Positions 8,361 to 17,205 are shown, numbered from the stretch's first letter. The stretch is 43,516 nt of DNA from JAHDNZ01 sp036721855 (GCA_036721855.1 DAIMKF010000015.1:1-43516), one strand, 5' to 3'. The notes: generated from the sequence alone by a model not told the origin. A program made the numbers and translations.

Positions 8361-9374
8361 TTGACGATAAAAGTAAAAAGTACACCAGTGAGGCTTAAAG
8401 ATGTTGCGGCAGCAGCTGGTGTTTCTTCTTGCACAGCTTCTAGAGCTTTAAATGGAGTTATGCTTAATAAAGTAAGTGAAGAGACAAGACAACGTATCAT
8501 TAAAGTCGCTGATTCAATGGGTTATAGACCTAATATTATGGCCCGTGGATTAGCTAAAAAACGTACTAATCTATTAGGAGTTTTAGTTCCTGAGATTAGA
8601 TCATCTTTTTTACCGCAAACAATGGAAGGTATCTGGTATGTAGCTGAAAAAACAGGCATGGCAGTATTGTTATATGTTACAGATTGGTTGACGCAAAAAG
8701 AAGAAAAATATCTCAGACAATTATTAGAATGGCAAGTCGATGGTATTATCTGGGTTCCTACTGCAGCTGATAATATCGATTTATTCATTGAAGTGGAAAA
8801 AAACATACCGGTTATACAGCTCTTTACAGCTGTACCTGAACTATGCTCAAGTAAAATAATCTTAGACAATGAAAAAGGTGGCTATTTAGCAACACAACAT
8901 CTTATTAATATAGGACATACAAGAATTGCACATTTAGCAGCCATTGAAGATCATTTTGCTCCTAGTGGAAGACAAAGACTCCAGGGTTATTTAAAAGCTT
9001 TACAAGAAGCTAATTTACCAATTGATAAGAATCTCATTGTTGATTCAGGTTTTACGACCAAAGGGGGAAGATTAGCTTTTCAGCAAGTAGCTAAATATCA
9101 GCCCACTGCAGTTTTTGCCTGTTCTGATATGGTTGCCTGGGGATGTATCCAGGAAGCACAATTGCAAGGCAAGAAAGTACCGGATGATCTGGCAGTAGTT
9201 GGTTTTGATAATCTTGATATTTCAAGTCTCATTGTACCTTCTTTAACAACTATTGAGCAACCACAAAGACAATTTGGTGAGATGGCTGTCACAAAGCTAA
9301 TTGAGGCCTTGAATAATGAAACTCATGAAAAGGTAGTTTTAGAACCAAAGCTAATTAAAAGACAAAGCAGTTAA
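8361..9374 (+). CDS. LacI/GalR-family transcriptional regulator
   Basis: The 337-residue repressor-type regulator has an N-terminal helix-turn-helix (VRLKDVAAAAGVSSCTASRALNG) with hinge helix (YRPNIMARGLAKKRT) and a periplasmic-binding-protein-like effector domain (LLGVLVPEIRSSF..., AVFACSDMVAWG, VVGFDNLDISSLIVPSLTTIEQP). It binds DNA as a dimer and responds to a sugar or nucleoside ligand; the ligand cannot be told. The start is TTG 8361 behind AAAGGAG. The carboxypeptidase gene follows after 14 nt, probably co-transcribed, and a sugar-binding protein gene converges behind it, a plausible target. Confidence 0.92.
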   Translation: MTIKVKSTPVRLKDVAAAAGVSSCTASRALNGVMLNKVSEETRQRIIKVADSMGYRPNIMARGLAKKRTNLLGVLVPEIRSSFLPQTMEGIWYVAEKTGMAVLLYVTDWLTQKEEKYLRQLLEWQVDGIIWVPTAADNIDLFIEVEKNIPVIQLFTAVPELCSSKIILDNEKGGYLATQHLINIGHTRIAHLAAIEDHFAPSGRQRLQGYLKALQEANLPIDKNLIVDSGFTTKGGRLAFQQVAKYQPTAVFACSDMVAWGCIQEAQLQGKKVPDDLAVVGFDNLDISSLIVPSLTTIEQPQRQFGEMAVTKLIEALNNETHEKVVLEPKLIKRQSS

Positions 9375-9388
9375 AGGAGAGGTTGGGA

Positions 9389-10864
9389 TTGGATCTTTGG
9401 CAAAAGTTTTGTGATAAGCAAGCTGAATTTTCAAAACTATCTCATGCTATTGCGGTGCTGTCATGGGATCAACAAACATATATGCCGATTGGTGGTAGTC
9501 AAGCAAGAGCAGAATCACTAGCTTATTTACAAACTTTAGCTCACGAAAAACTTGTTTCTTCGGAAACAAGAGATTTAATTTGCCATTTAGAGTTTCTCCA
9601 AGATGATCCTAAAAAAGGGCCTATTTATAATATAGTACGCAGGGAATATGAGAAGGCAGTTAAAATACCAATAGAATTAGTTACAGAGAATGCTAAAGCG
9701 ACTTCACTAGCTATTGCTGCTTGGCAAGAAGCTAAGCTGAAAGAAGATTTTAACATATTTGAAAAGCATCTCGAAAAAGTTGTTGCGTTGCAACGAAAAA
9801 GGGCTGAAGCTATCGGTTATGAAAACGACCCTTACGATGCTTTATTAGACCGATTTGAACCCGGTATGAAGAGTAAGGATGTGGCAGTAATCTTCGAGCA
9901 ATTAAAAGAAAATTTAATACTGTTAGTTAAGGAGATTACAGCTAAACAAGGTAAGAGGCCGGATTTCTTCAATCAGGACTATGCTAAAAAAACTCAATGG
10001 GACCTGAGTATGAAGGTTTTACAAGAAATGGGTTTTGATTTTAACTGTGGACGGCAAGATTATAGTGAACACCCTTTTACAATTGGCTTTGATGCGAGAG
10101 ATGTTCGCATTACAACTAAAATTACCACTAATAGTTTTCCGAATTCTTTGTATTCTAGTATGCATGAAGGTGGTCATGCACTTTATGAACAAGGGATTCC
10201 GGAAAAATGGCGACACTTAGCTATTGGAAATGCAGCTTCTATTGCCGTGCATGAAAGTCAATCTAGGATGTGGGAAAACATTGTCGGACGTTCAAAAGAA
10301 TATCTTTCTCATCTTTGGCCCTACATTAAAAAACAGTTTGCTTCGGAATTACAAGCTGTTGATTTTGATAACTTCTATGGAGCAGTTAACTGGGTCGAGC
10401 CATCTTTAATCAGAGTAAGTGCTGATGAGGTTACTTATAACTTGCATATCTTTATCCGGTTTGAGTTAGAAAAAGAACTTTTATCAGGTAAACTCAGTGT
10501 TTCTAATCTACCCGAAGCCTGGGAAGAAAAAGTTGAAAGTTATCTTGGTATAAAAGTACCTACTCCTTCCAGAGGAGTGTTGCAGGATGTGCACTGGGCT
10601 ATGGGTTCAATTGGTTATTTTCCTACTTATGCTTTGGGAAATGTCATGGCAGCTCAGTTTTATCAACAAGCTTTACATGAGATCCCTGATTTAACTCAAA
10701 ACATTGCAACTGGTAATTTGGCAGTGTTAAGAGAATGGCTAAGAGAAAATATTCACCAAAGAGGTTCAACTTTACTTCCTCTTCAGCTGCTCGAGGAGGT
10801 TTGTGGGTCAAGTCTTTCTGTAAAACCCTACCTGAAATATTTAAAAAATAAATATCTTGTTTAA
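9389..10864 (+). CDS. Metallocarboxypeptidase, M32 (Taq) family
   Basis: The 491-residue cytoplasmic zinc carboxypeptidase removes C-terminal residues from peptides. The zinc site HEGGH is at residues 259-263 in MHEGGHALYEQGIP, the third ligand is in VHESQSRMWEN, and the family blocks VEPSLIRVSADEVTYNLH and GYFPTYALGNVMAAQFY are present. Length matches the family (about 500). TTG 9389 is chosen because AAAGGAGAGG ends 6 nt before it; the upstream TTG 9383 touches the ribosome site. It follows the LacI-type gene closely. A bidirectional terminator separates it from the convergent sugar-binding protein gene. Confidence 0.93.
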   Translation: MDLWQKFCDKQAEFSKLSHAIAVLSWDQQTYMPIGGSQARAESLAYLQTLAHEKLVSSETRDLICHLEFLQDDPKKGPIYNIVRREYEKAVKIPIELVTENAKATSLAIAAWQEAKLKEDFNIFEKHLEKVVALQRKRAEAIGYENDPYDALLDRFEPGMKSKDVAVIFEQLKENLILLVKEITAKQGKRPDFFNQDYAKKTQWDLSMKVLQEMGFDFNCGRQDYSEHPFTIGFDARDVRITTKITTNSFPNSLYSSMHEGGHALYEQGIPEKWRHLAIGNAASIAVHESQSRMWENIVGRSKEYLSHLWPYIKKQFASELQAVDFDNFYGAVNWVEPSLIRVSADEVTYNLHIFIRFELEKELLSGKLSVSNLPEAWEEKVESYLGIKVPTPSRGVLQDVHWAMGSIGYFPTYALGNVMAAQFYQQALHEIPDLTQNIATGNLAVLREWLRENIHQRGSTLLPLQLLEEVCGSSLSVKPYLKYLKNKYLV

Positions 10865-10890
10865 AAAAGCTGGCCTAGGCCAGCTTTTTT
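10863..10890. terminator. Bidirectional terminator
   Basis: A perfect 28-nt palindrome, six As then GCTGGCCT and its complement ending in six Ts, serves both convergent genes. Confidence 0.93.
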
Positions 10891-10904
10891 AAACATAGTT
10901 TTAA

Positions 10905-12185
10905 TTAAAGGGTAGCAAGTAAGCGCGCATATTCTTTCTTACGGCGTGCCATTTCATTATTCATCTCTTCGGCAGCTTTTAAAATCGCTTCTTTGGGATC
11001 GGCATTCTGTAAGATACATTTATCAACAGCAAATTGAACAAACCGATATAAAACAGATACATTAATAGCATAAGGAGCGGGTTCAGAATGACTTAATTGT
11101 CCGTAAAAGGCTTTTCGAGCATCTTCATCGATATTAATCTTTGAGAGGGCTTCTTTATTGGCAGGCAACCATATACTTCCTGGAACTTGTTCTCTGATAA
11201 CATTGGAAATATCGGTTTGTGTTTTGGCGGCAGTAAACCACTTTATAAATTGCCATGCTTCTTCTTTGTGTTTTGAGTATATTGAAATACTCATGACACT
11301 GGAACTAGCAAAGGAACCGTGGTGTATAGAGCCATCACTTTGTTTGGTACCGGGAAATAGATCAAGTACCCATTTGCCTTTTAATTGCGGAGCATGCTGG
11401 AGTAGGTTAGGATATAACCAGAGACCATCGGTAATCATAAGCCACTCACCAGAGACAAAAGGAGCTATGCCAACACCGGCATGAGGAAATTTATGATCTT
11501 TAAACATGCTGATATATTCCTGGAATCCTTTAATTGCTGCGGGTTTATCTAAAGCACTTGAGAAACCATCTGGATTAAAGAGCTGTCCGCCGTTTTGGGT
11601 AATAAAAGTATAAGCACCCCAAACACTATCATACTGGACAGAACCATAGTGGAACCCAAAAGTTCGTTTTTGAGCTAAAGCTTTTGGCTGCCATTTTTTG
11701 ATATCTTCCCATTCATTGGGAATATCCATACCCATTTCAGTTAAGATGTCCTTACGATAGGCAGCAACCATAGCACCGATTGATACGGGTATACCAAAAC
11801 GTGTATTGCGAAACGAGAAAGGCCCCATTAGAGAACCAAAAACCTGCTTTTCCATCTGGGCAAACTCGGCAGGCTTAAATTTAGCGAGGTCAACTATACC
11901 TCCTCTAAGACCAAAGTCAACGGTTTCAGTACCTAAAACAAATATATCTGGGGTATCATGGCTGGCTAAAGAGAGTAGATATTTGTTGTAATAATCACCC
12001 CAACTCAAAGGTTCAACTTTTACTTTAATACCAGTTTTGGCGCTAAATTGGTCTTCAATAATTCCTTGTGCCACTGCTTTAAATTCATTAGTCCAGCCTA
12101 CATACCAAATTTCCAGTTCAATTGCCTGGATTAAGCTTGTTAACATAAAAATAAGTAACAAACAGGTTAAGATTTTAAAACGCAA
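10905..12185 (-). CDS. Extracellular solute-binding protein, family 1 (sugar ABC type), orphan
   Basis: The 426-residue binding protein carries LEIWYVGWTNEFKAVAQG, TPDIFVLGTET, TEMGMDIPNEWEDIKKW and FVSGEWLMITDGLW, a typical family-1 fold that usually captures oligosaccharides. The signal peptide covers residues 1-22 (RFKILTCLLLIFMLTSLIQA) and has no lipobox; the Cys in the hydrophobic core is not followed by a lipoprotein site. TTG 12185 is chosen because GGAGGTG (12192-12198) lies 6-7 nt upstream; the frame is open further but only through the ribosome site. No permease or ATPase gene is near, so it must partner with proteins encoded elsewhere. Confidence 0.88.
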   Translation of the reverse strand: MRFKILTCLLLIFMLTSLIQAIELEIWYVGWTNEFKAVAQGIIEDQFSAKTGIKVKVEPLSWGDYYNKYLLSLASHDTPDIFVLGTETVDFGLRGGIVDLAKFKPAEFAQMEKQVFGSLMGPFSFRNTRFGIPVSIGAMVAAYRKDILTEMGMDIPNEWEDIKKWQPKALAQKRTFGFHYGSVQYDSVWGAYTFITQNGGQLFNPDGFSSALDKPAAIKGFQEYISMFKDHKFPHAGVGIAPFVSGEWLMITDGLWLYPNLLQHAPQLKGKWVLDLFPGTKQSDGSIHHGSFASSSVMSISIYSKHKEEAWQFIKWFTAAKTQTDISNVIREQVPGSIWLPANKEALSKINIDEDARKAFYGQLSHSEPAPYAINVSVLYRFVQFAVDKCILQNADPKEAILKAAEEMNNEMARRKKEYARLLATL

Positions 12186-12537
12186 GAAAAACACCTCCAA
12201 ATATATATGGGAATGCCTAAATCAATCTTCTTTCCCTATTGTAAGTTTCTGCAAATAGATGCGTTTTCCTCCAGAAATAGCACTCCTTGATGATAGCTAA
12301 TTTTACGAGCTAAGCTATTGAGGAGATAGACAAAATTAGCCCGATGTTTTTTGATGAGGCTTTCCTTTAATTATAGTGTTTTAAAAACTCGTCGATTAAT
12401 TTTACAAGATCTAATCATATACTAAAAGAAAAAGAAACAGGTGTCTGGTTTAATGACTACACTCAGATTTAAAAAGGTGCTTCAGTATCTACGCAGAATA
12501 AAAGGGATAAAAACAAGTTTGGACAGGAGGCAACTAG
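12186..12537. other. Intergenic region, divergent promoters expected
   Basis: The 352 bp between divergent genes are AT-rich. They carry a short imperfect inverted repeat (ATAGCT...AGCTAT near 12294-12318) but no coding frame or recognised RNA. Promoters for both flanking genes must lie here; none matches consensus well. Confidence 0.5.
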
Positions 12538-13050
12538 GTGAGTATGATAAAATCGGAGCTTATAGATTTAGCTAAAGAATTAGGTGCTGTTGATGCAGTT
12601 TTATTTAGTGTGGAGGATATTGTTTTTGACCCACGTACTCTGATTAAGTGTATGTTTGGTTGTCCTACTTGGGGGAAAGGTCCAACTTGTCCTTCAAGGC
12701 CAGGTTCTCTCAAACCGTGGGAATATGAAATGATCTTTAAAAAATATACTTGGGGCATTATTACTCATACTCATGAACCACGCCTAAACCAGGAGATATC
12801 ATTTCAATTAGAAAGCAGAGCCTTTCAAAAAGGGTACTACTTTGCTTTTTCTTTAAGTGACTGTGTTTTATGTAATGAATGCAAAGGAGAAAATAATCAG
12901 GAGTGTTGCCAACCTAAAAAAGCTAGACCTGCATTTCATAGTGTGGGGATTGATGTTTTTAAAACCGTAAGGAAATTTGGCTTGCCAATCTATACCTTAA
13001 AAGACGAACATGAAGAACAAAACTGGTATGCGGCGGTTTTTATTGAATGA
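12538..13050 (+). CDS. DUF2284 predicted metal-binding protein
   Basis: The 170-residue Cys-rich cytoplasmic protein carries two motif groups typical of DUF2284: KCMFGCPTWGKGPTCPSRPG near residues 40-60 and DCVLCNECKGENNQECCQPKKARP near 105-130. The Cys spacing suggests bound iron-sulfur clusters or zinc. Biochemical function is unknown. The start is GTG 12538 behind GGAGG (7 nt); ATG 12544 is a weaker alternative. The YbjQ-type gene follows after 16 nt with its own ribosome site, probably in one transcript. Confidence 0.85.
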   Translation: MSMIKSELIDLAKELGAVDAVLFSVEDIVFDPRTLIKCMFGCPTWGKGPTCPSRPGSLKPWEYEMIFKKYTWGIITHTHEPRLNQEISFQLESRAFQKGYYFAFSLSDCVLCNECKGENNQECCQPKKARPAFHSVGIDVFKTVRKFGLPIYTLKDEHEEQNWYAAVFIE

Positions 13051-13066
13051 AGGAGGAAGATAGGAA

Positions 13067-13387
13067 ATGATTGTCACAACAACACCAAATATTGAAGGAC
13101 ATAAGATATTGGAGTACCGTGGTATTGTTCATGGAGAAACTATCTTAGGAGCAAATTTTGTACGTGATTTTATGGCCGGTGTAACAGATTTTTTTGGTGG
13201 ACGTTCCAAAGCCTATGAAGATGAACTAGGCCAAGCTAGAGAAATTGCTATTACAGAGCTTGAAGCCAGAGCGAGAGAATCAGGTGCTAATGCTGTTGTG
13301 GGTGTAGATATTGATTATGAAGTATTAGGTGCATCAAATGGTATGCTTATGGTAACGGCTTCAGGTACTGCAGTTGTAATTGACTAA
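13067..13387 (+). CDS. YbjQ/UPF0145 family protein
   Basis: The 106-residue small protein matches the YbjQ family throughout: MIVTTTPNIEGHKILEYRGIV at the start, GETILGANFVRDFMAGVTDFFGGRS, then ARESGANAVVGVDIDYEVLG and a C-terminal beta strand. Family members assemble as pentameric rings; cellular role is not established. GGAGGA precedes ATG 13067. Its position behind the DUF2284 gene suggests co-expression. Confidence 0.92.
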   Translation: MIVTTTPNIEGHKILEYRGIVHGETILGANFVRDFMAGVTDFFGGRSKAYEDELGQAREIAITELEARARESGANAVVGVDIDYEVLGASNGMLMVTASGTAVVID

Positions 13388-13669
13388 GAGGGGAGAGAGG
13401 CTTTAATTTTAAAAACATCAGCGAAAATAAAATTACCTTTAAAGCTAATAACGCGGAAATAATATTAGCGACAATCTTAGGCGTGGTATAGTAGAAATTT
13501 TCGGCCTCAGAGGCAAAGTCGAGAAATGAGATTCTTTTAGTTTGCATGTGGCTAGATAAGTTCTGGGATCTGGAATACCTTTTTACCTGGGGTAGCGCTT
13601 TAAGCGAGGAAGGTGAAAGATATACCGGCTTCAATTTACTGGCTTTAAGTTTAATAGGCGTTTCAAATT
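13388..13669 (+). pseudogene. Possible decayed ORF, function unknown
   Basis: One forward frame runs from about 13395 to a TAA at 13667-13669 interrupted only by two adjacent TAG stops near 13488-13493. It begins GFNFKNISENKITFKANN, resumes after the stops and ends FTWGSALSEEGERYTGF then NLLALSLIGVSN. There is no convincing start codon with ribosome site. It could be a gene remnant or chance; I do not recognise the product. Nothing else is seen in this gap. Confidence 0.25.
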
Positions 13670-13704
13670 AAAAGCGACTTCCATTGATTTTGGAAGTCGC
13701 TTTT
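13670..13704. terminator. Terminator behind dodecin (probably bidirectional)
   Basis: AAAAGCGACTTCC pairs with GGAAGTCGCTTTT around a 9-nt loop; A and T runs on either side allow termination in both directions. Confidence 0.9.
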
Positions 13705-13709
13705 CTTAA

Positions 13710-13913
13710 TTATTTGTCGGTATAGGCTAGATTAAGATTGGCTTTATACTCGGTAATTTCTCCTTTTTCGTTGATGGTTGCCGTAAGGTTTTTAATGTGT
13801 AGACCGGTTATACCTTTGACTGTTGGCATGGCTGTCAGGATAGCATTTTTGGCGGCATCTTCCCAAGATTTGTTAGATTCACCAATAACTTCGATAATTT
13901 TAGTTAAGCTCAT
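13710..13913 (-). CDS. Dodecin family flavin-binding protein
   Basis: The 67-residue protein has the dodecin pattern: KIIEVIGESNKSWEDAAKNA with the Trp that stacks on flavin, then ITGLHIKNLTATI and a final strand YKANLNLAYTD. Dodecins form hollow dodecamers that store flavins or, in some species, coenzyme A. The ATG (13911-13913) overlaps the stop of the upstream alpha-glucan phosphorylase gene by four bases (ATGA), so translation is coupled, an unexpected pairing. A terminator follows its stop. Confidence 0.92.
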   Translation of the reverse strand: MSLTKIIEVIGESNKSWEDAAKNAILTAMPTVKGITGLHIKNLTATINEKGEITEYKANLNLAYTDK

Positions 13914-15559
13914 GTTAACACCCCCTGCATAACACCTAAAGCTTGAGATTTGACTTGCATGGCAGTTACACTAGGATAGTAAAGGAGGTTGTAGTATTCT
14001 GAGAGCATTCTCTCTGAAGAAAAACCAGCGGAAAATCTAATCGATTCTTCCATCATGCGTATCCATTCATGTCGGCGATCATAATAGGTAGGTATGACCT
14101 CTTCAAGAAGAACTTCATATAAAGAGACAAGATCATAGTAATTCTGTTCGGGGCCTTGATAACCTCCACCTATCTGCCAACCATTGATAGCATGGCGACA
14201 AGCTTCCGGCCACCAGCCATCGAGGATGCTAAAGTTAATAACACCATTCATGGCCGCTTTCATACCCGAGGTCCCCGAAGCTTCGAGAGGTCTTTGGGGA
14301 TTATTAAGCCAGACATCAACTCCTTGGACCATAAGTTTAGCTAATCGAATATCATAATCTTCTAGGTAGACAACTCGACCGGGATGGCTTTTGGCATAGC
14401 GAACCAGGTGAGAGACGATTTCTTTACCGGCATAGTCGTGAGGATGAGCTTTACCGGAAAAGATAATCTGTAGTTTACCACTGTTTAACAAAGGCTCTAT
14501 TATCTCCGGGCGTTTAAAAATAAGATCACTGCGTTTATATGGGGTTGCCCGACGGGCAAAACCTATAGTTAAGACATCTAATTCTAAACTTAAAGCGGTT
14601 TTGTGTCTAACTTCTTCGAGTAGTTTAGCTTTGGCCATTTGGTGTGAATTCCAAAGATCGGAACGAGAAAGGTAAGCTAAATAGATAGCGTGGTTTTGCC
14701 AGGTTCCTTTATGTACACCATTTGTTATGCCAAGAATCGGTGCAGAATCCTTGATATCTTGCCACATGGCTCTTGAGGTTGTCGCATGCATAGTAGAGAC
14801 ACCATTGGCTACATGGGAGATTTTTAATCCCGCCACTGTCATACTAAAAGGAGAACCACCAATAGTTTTTAATTGTTCCAAAGAGAGGTTCCTATTAGCT
14901 CCAAGATGAATAAATAGTTCTCTGGCATGAGACTCATTGCCGGCCATAACAGGAGTATGAGTAGTAAAAACTATTTGGTCTTTAGTCTTTTCCAAGGCAG
15001 TTTCAAAAGAAAGGCCGGTAGCCATTTTTTCATGAATAAGTTCAAGACCAGCCAAAACAGCATGCCCTTCATTAAAATGATAAAGGTCAGGTTTAATACC
15101 TAAGGCTTTAAGGGCTCTAACACCACCAATACCTAGAATCATTTCCTGCTTAACTCGGTCCTCTTCAGAACCACAGTATAAACTATGGCATACATGAGGC
15201 AGGTTTTCTGGTTCTAAAAGATATAAAGGTGCATTATTAAAGGTATCGCAAAGCCAGATATTACAAGAGATATCGTTCCCGGAAATATGGACTTTAATTT
15301 TTTTTTCAGTGTTAGTCAAATACTGACGGTCAATCTTTTGGGGTCTGTCTTCGGGCCAGTTTTCAGGTGAGATAACTTGGCTGGTATAACCATTTTCCCA
15401 TAAGATTCCTATGCCCACGAGGGGAAGTTTAAGATCATAGGCAGTTTTTAAGATATCACCGGCTAAAATGCCTAAACCACCGGCATAGATGGGAAGTTTC
15501 TCACTGAGGCCGTATTCCATACAAAAATAAGCAACTTTAGGAAGCTTTTTAAAATCCAC
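13910..15559 (-). CDS. glgP: Alpha-glucan phosphorylase (GT35, short form)
   Basis: The 549-residue protein cleaves terminal alpha-1,4 glucosyl units of glycogen or maltodextrin with phosphate to give glucose 1-phosphate. The N-terminus KVAYFCMEYGLSEKLPIYAGGLG and the PLP-lysine motif EASGTSGMKAAMNG (Lys434) are intact. GFARRATPYKRSDL and NEGHAVL also match. The length corresponds to the short bacterial/archaeal phosphorylases, smaller than the roughly 800-residue classical enzymes. The start is GTG 15559 behind GGGAGGGGA. It overlaps dodecin downstream; the PTS-like gene upstream is about 95 nt away. The symbol is by homology; malP is also used for this family. Confidence 0.9.
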   Translation of the reverse strand: MDFKKLPKVAYFCMEYGLSEKLPIYAGGLGILAGDILKTAYDLKLPLVGIGILWENGYTSQVISPENWPEDRPQKIDRQYLTNTEKKIKVHISGNDISCNIWLCDTFNNAPLYLLEPENLPHVCHSLYCGSEEDRVKQEMILGIGGVRALKALGIKPDLYHFNEGHAVLAGLELIHEKMATGLSFETALEKTKDQIVFTTHTPVMAGNESHARELFIHLGANRNLSLEQLKTIGGSPFSMTVAGLKISHVANGVSTMHATTSRAMWQDIKDSAPILGITNGVHKGTWQNHAIYLAYLSRSDLWNSHQMAKAKLLEEVRHKTALSLELDVLTIGFARRATPYKRSDLIFKRPEIIEPLLNSGKLQIIFSGKAHPHDYAGKEIVSHLVRYAKSHPGRVVYLEDYDIRLAKLMVQGVDVWLNNPQRPLEASGTSGMKAAMNGVINFSILDGWWPEACRHAINGWQIGGGYQGPEQNYYDLVSLYEVLLEEVIPTYYDRRHEWIRMMEESIRFSAGFSSERMLSEYYNLLYYPSVTAMQVKSQALGVMQGVLT

Positions 15560-15654
15560 AAAGTCCCCTCCCTCTGCAAATTATTCTTTCACCTAAAGCG
15601 GTAGGTTAGCATAGGAAAGGGACTAAGTATTTTGGTTAAGTTGGTTAGTTATGG

Positions 15655-16662
15655 CTAATTTTCATGTAGTTTCAAATCTCCGGGGCGAATCCAGCCTTTT
15701 TTACGCATTATTTCTCCAAAAACATAAGTTAATAGAGACGGCAAGACAAAATGGAGCAGAATAATTCCCGGCCAGGCATTTGGGCCCATGTCTTTAAGAG
15801 TACCGATCTGTCCTACAAACCCTGAGGTTCCCATGCCCGAACCTTCGGGAATATTGGTCATTTTAAAAACCAGGGTAGATAGAGGTCCTAAAATAGCACT
15901 GGTAAGTGTAGGAGGAATCCAGATCAAAGGATTTTTTATAATATTTGGGACTTGTAACATTGAAGTACCAATACCTTGGGCTATAAAACCACCAAATCCG
16001 TTTTCGCGATAGCTCATAACCGCAAAACCGATCATCTGTGCCGAACAGCCTACAGTTGCAGCTCCTCCGGCTAGTCCACTTAAACCGAGGCTGATGGCAA
16101 TGGCAGCACTGGATATTGGTGCGGTTAGAATCATACCCATTAATACCGAAACCGTAATACCCATAGGTAGAGGATGTAGCTTAGTTGCTTCATTAACTAG
16201 GCTGCCGGTTGCTTTCATAAAAGCTGCCACACCAGGTGCAAGATAAAGACCAACCGCTCCGCCGACCACAATTGTGGCCACAGGAATAATAATAATATCG
16301 ACTTTGGTTTTACCACCGACAAGTTTAGCTATCTCTGCTCCTGCCAGAGCTGCCAGCAAAGCTCCAACCGGCTCACCGATTTGGACATTACCTAGGGCAA
16401 AAGTTCCGGCACCTATAGCTCCTGCTACAGCTGCTGAAAATACACCTAGCGGAGGTGCTTTTACTGCTCCTGCCACCGCTACGCCAATAGCAGGTCCCAT
16501 GAGAAGTTTGGCATAGCGTCCAAAGGTAATCAGTTGATTTAGGCCAAACAGCTTACCAGTTTGTTCTAAAATAAGGCCAACAATAAGTGAACTAAATAAG
16601 CCAAGGGCCATGGCGTTTAGGATTTTCGTCAAATAGTCAAGGAATCGCTTGCTTTTTTTCAT
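15655..16662 (-). CDS. PTS EIIC-like membrane protein (PTS_EIIC_2 type)
   Basis: The 335-residue, very hydrophobic protein has about ten helices rich in Gly and Ala, with LLMGPAIGVAVAGAVKAPPLGVFSA, LHPLPMGITVSVLMGMILTAPISSAA and IPEGSGMGTSGFVGQI. These match the PTS_EIIC_2 group, often annotated as PTS sugar transporter subunit IIC. No EIIA or EIIB domain or gene is nearby, so phosphotransfer is not assured. The best ribosome site (GGGGAGA) is about 20 nt from ATG 16662 with a short inverted repeat (CGCTATTTAGCG) between, which might shorten the distance. It lies upstream of the glucan phosphorylase gene on the same strand. Confidence 0.8.
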   Translation of the reverse strand: MKKSKRFLDYLTKILNAMALGLFSSLIVGLILEQTGKLFGLNQLITFGRYAKLLMGPAIGVAVAGAVKAPPLGVFSAAVAGAIGAGTFALGNVQIGEPVGALLAALAGAEIAKLVGGKTKVDIIIIPVATIVVGGAVGLYLAPGVAAFMKATGSLVNEATKLHPLPMGITVSVLMGMILTAPISSAAIAISLGLSGLAGGAATVGCSAQMIGFAVMSYRENGFGGFIAQGIGTSMLQVPNIIKNPLIWIPPTLTSAILGPLSTLVFKMTNIPEGSGMGTSGFVGQIGTLKDMGPNAWPGIILLHFVLPSLLTYVFGEIMRKKGWIRPGDLKLHEN

Positions 16663-16839
16663 GGTTGTGTCGCTATTTAGCGTCTCCCCTTTCTTATTTA
16701 TTTAGACGGTAAAGTTTCTATCTACTTCGTACTGCCTGGCAATTCTTCCTGCTAATGTTAAATAATTAACAAACAGTTAGCATAATCTATACTCTAAAGG
16801 TTAAACTAGCTATAGTAAGTATAAAAAGGAGAGGAAACT

Positions 16840-17205
16840 ATGCAACAAAACTTTCGCGAACAGGTTGTGTTTCAACAAATTAATACAATTAGACAGCTAA
16901 CCGGAAGATTAAGACAAGCCGAGCAAAGAAATGTGCAGCTGCTTGAGCAACTTAGTCAAGCTGAAAATTTTGCGGCCCAGGAACTAGGAAGGCTTGACCA
17001 ACTGCTAAGCCAGCTAGAAGGTCAGATCAGTCAGGTCAGTCAGCGTCCGGAAATGCAAACATATCAACCTGGTTATAGTCAGGGACAGGGGAGTTATGGC
17101 ACAACTTTTAACCCTTCTTATAACCCTACTCAGTATGGAGGTTCATATTCTTCTCAATCTCAGTATGGCCAAAACTTAGGACAATCTGAACAGGGTAGGC
17201 AATAA
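16840..17205 (+). CDS. Gln-rich coiled-coil protein with low-complexity tail
   Basis: The 121-residue protein was not recognised. Residues 1-65 form a likely coiled coil (INTIRQLTGRLRQAEQRNVQ...). Residues 66-121 are a low-complexity tail rich in Gln, Gly, Tyr, Ser and Asn (GSYSSQSQYGQNLGQ), similar in composition to self-associating or coat proteins. There is no signal peptide. AAAAAGGAGAGG precedes the ATG. It converges on the cotJ operon and shares its terminator, so a sporulation role is a reasonable guess, not shown by sequence. Confidence 0.7.
   Translation: MQQNFREQVVFQQINTIRQLTGRLRQAEQRNVQLLEQLSQAENFAAQELGRLDQLLSQLEGQISQVSQRPEMQTYQPGYSQGQGSYGTTFNPSYNPTQYGGSYSSQSQYGQNLGQSEQGRQ

Noticed and set aside
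16274..16516. Plus-strand Ala/Pro-rich ORF opposite the PTS-like gene
   Set aside because: It is antisense to a well-supported membrane protein; the Ala/Pro bias mirrors Gly/Ala codons.
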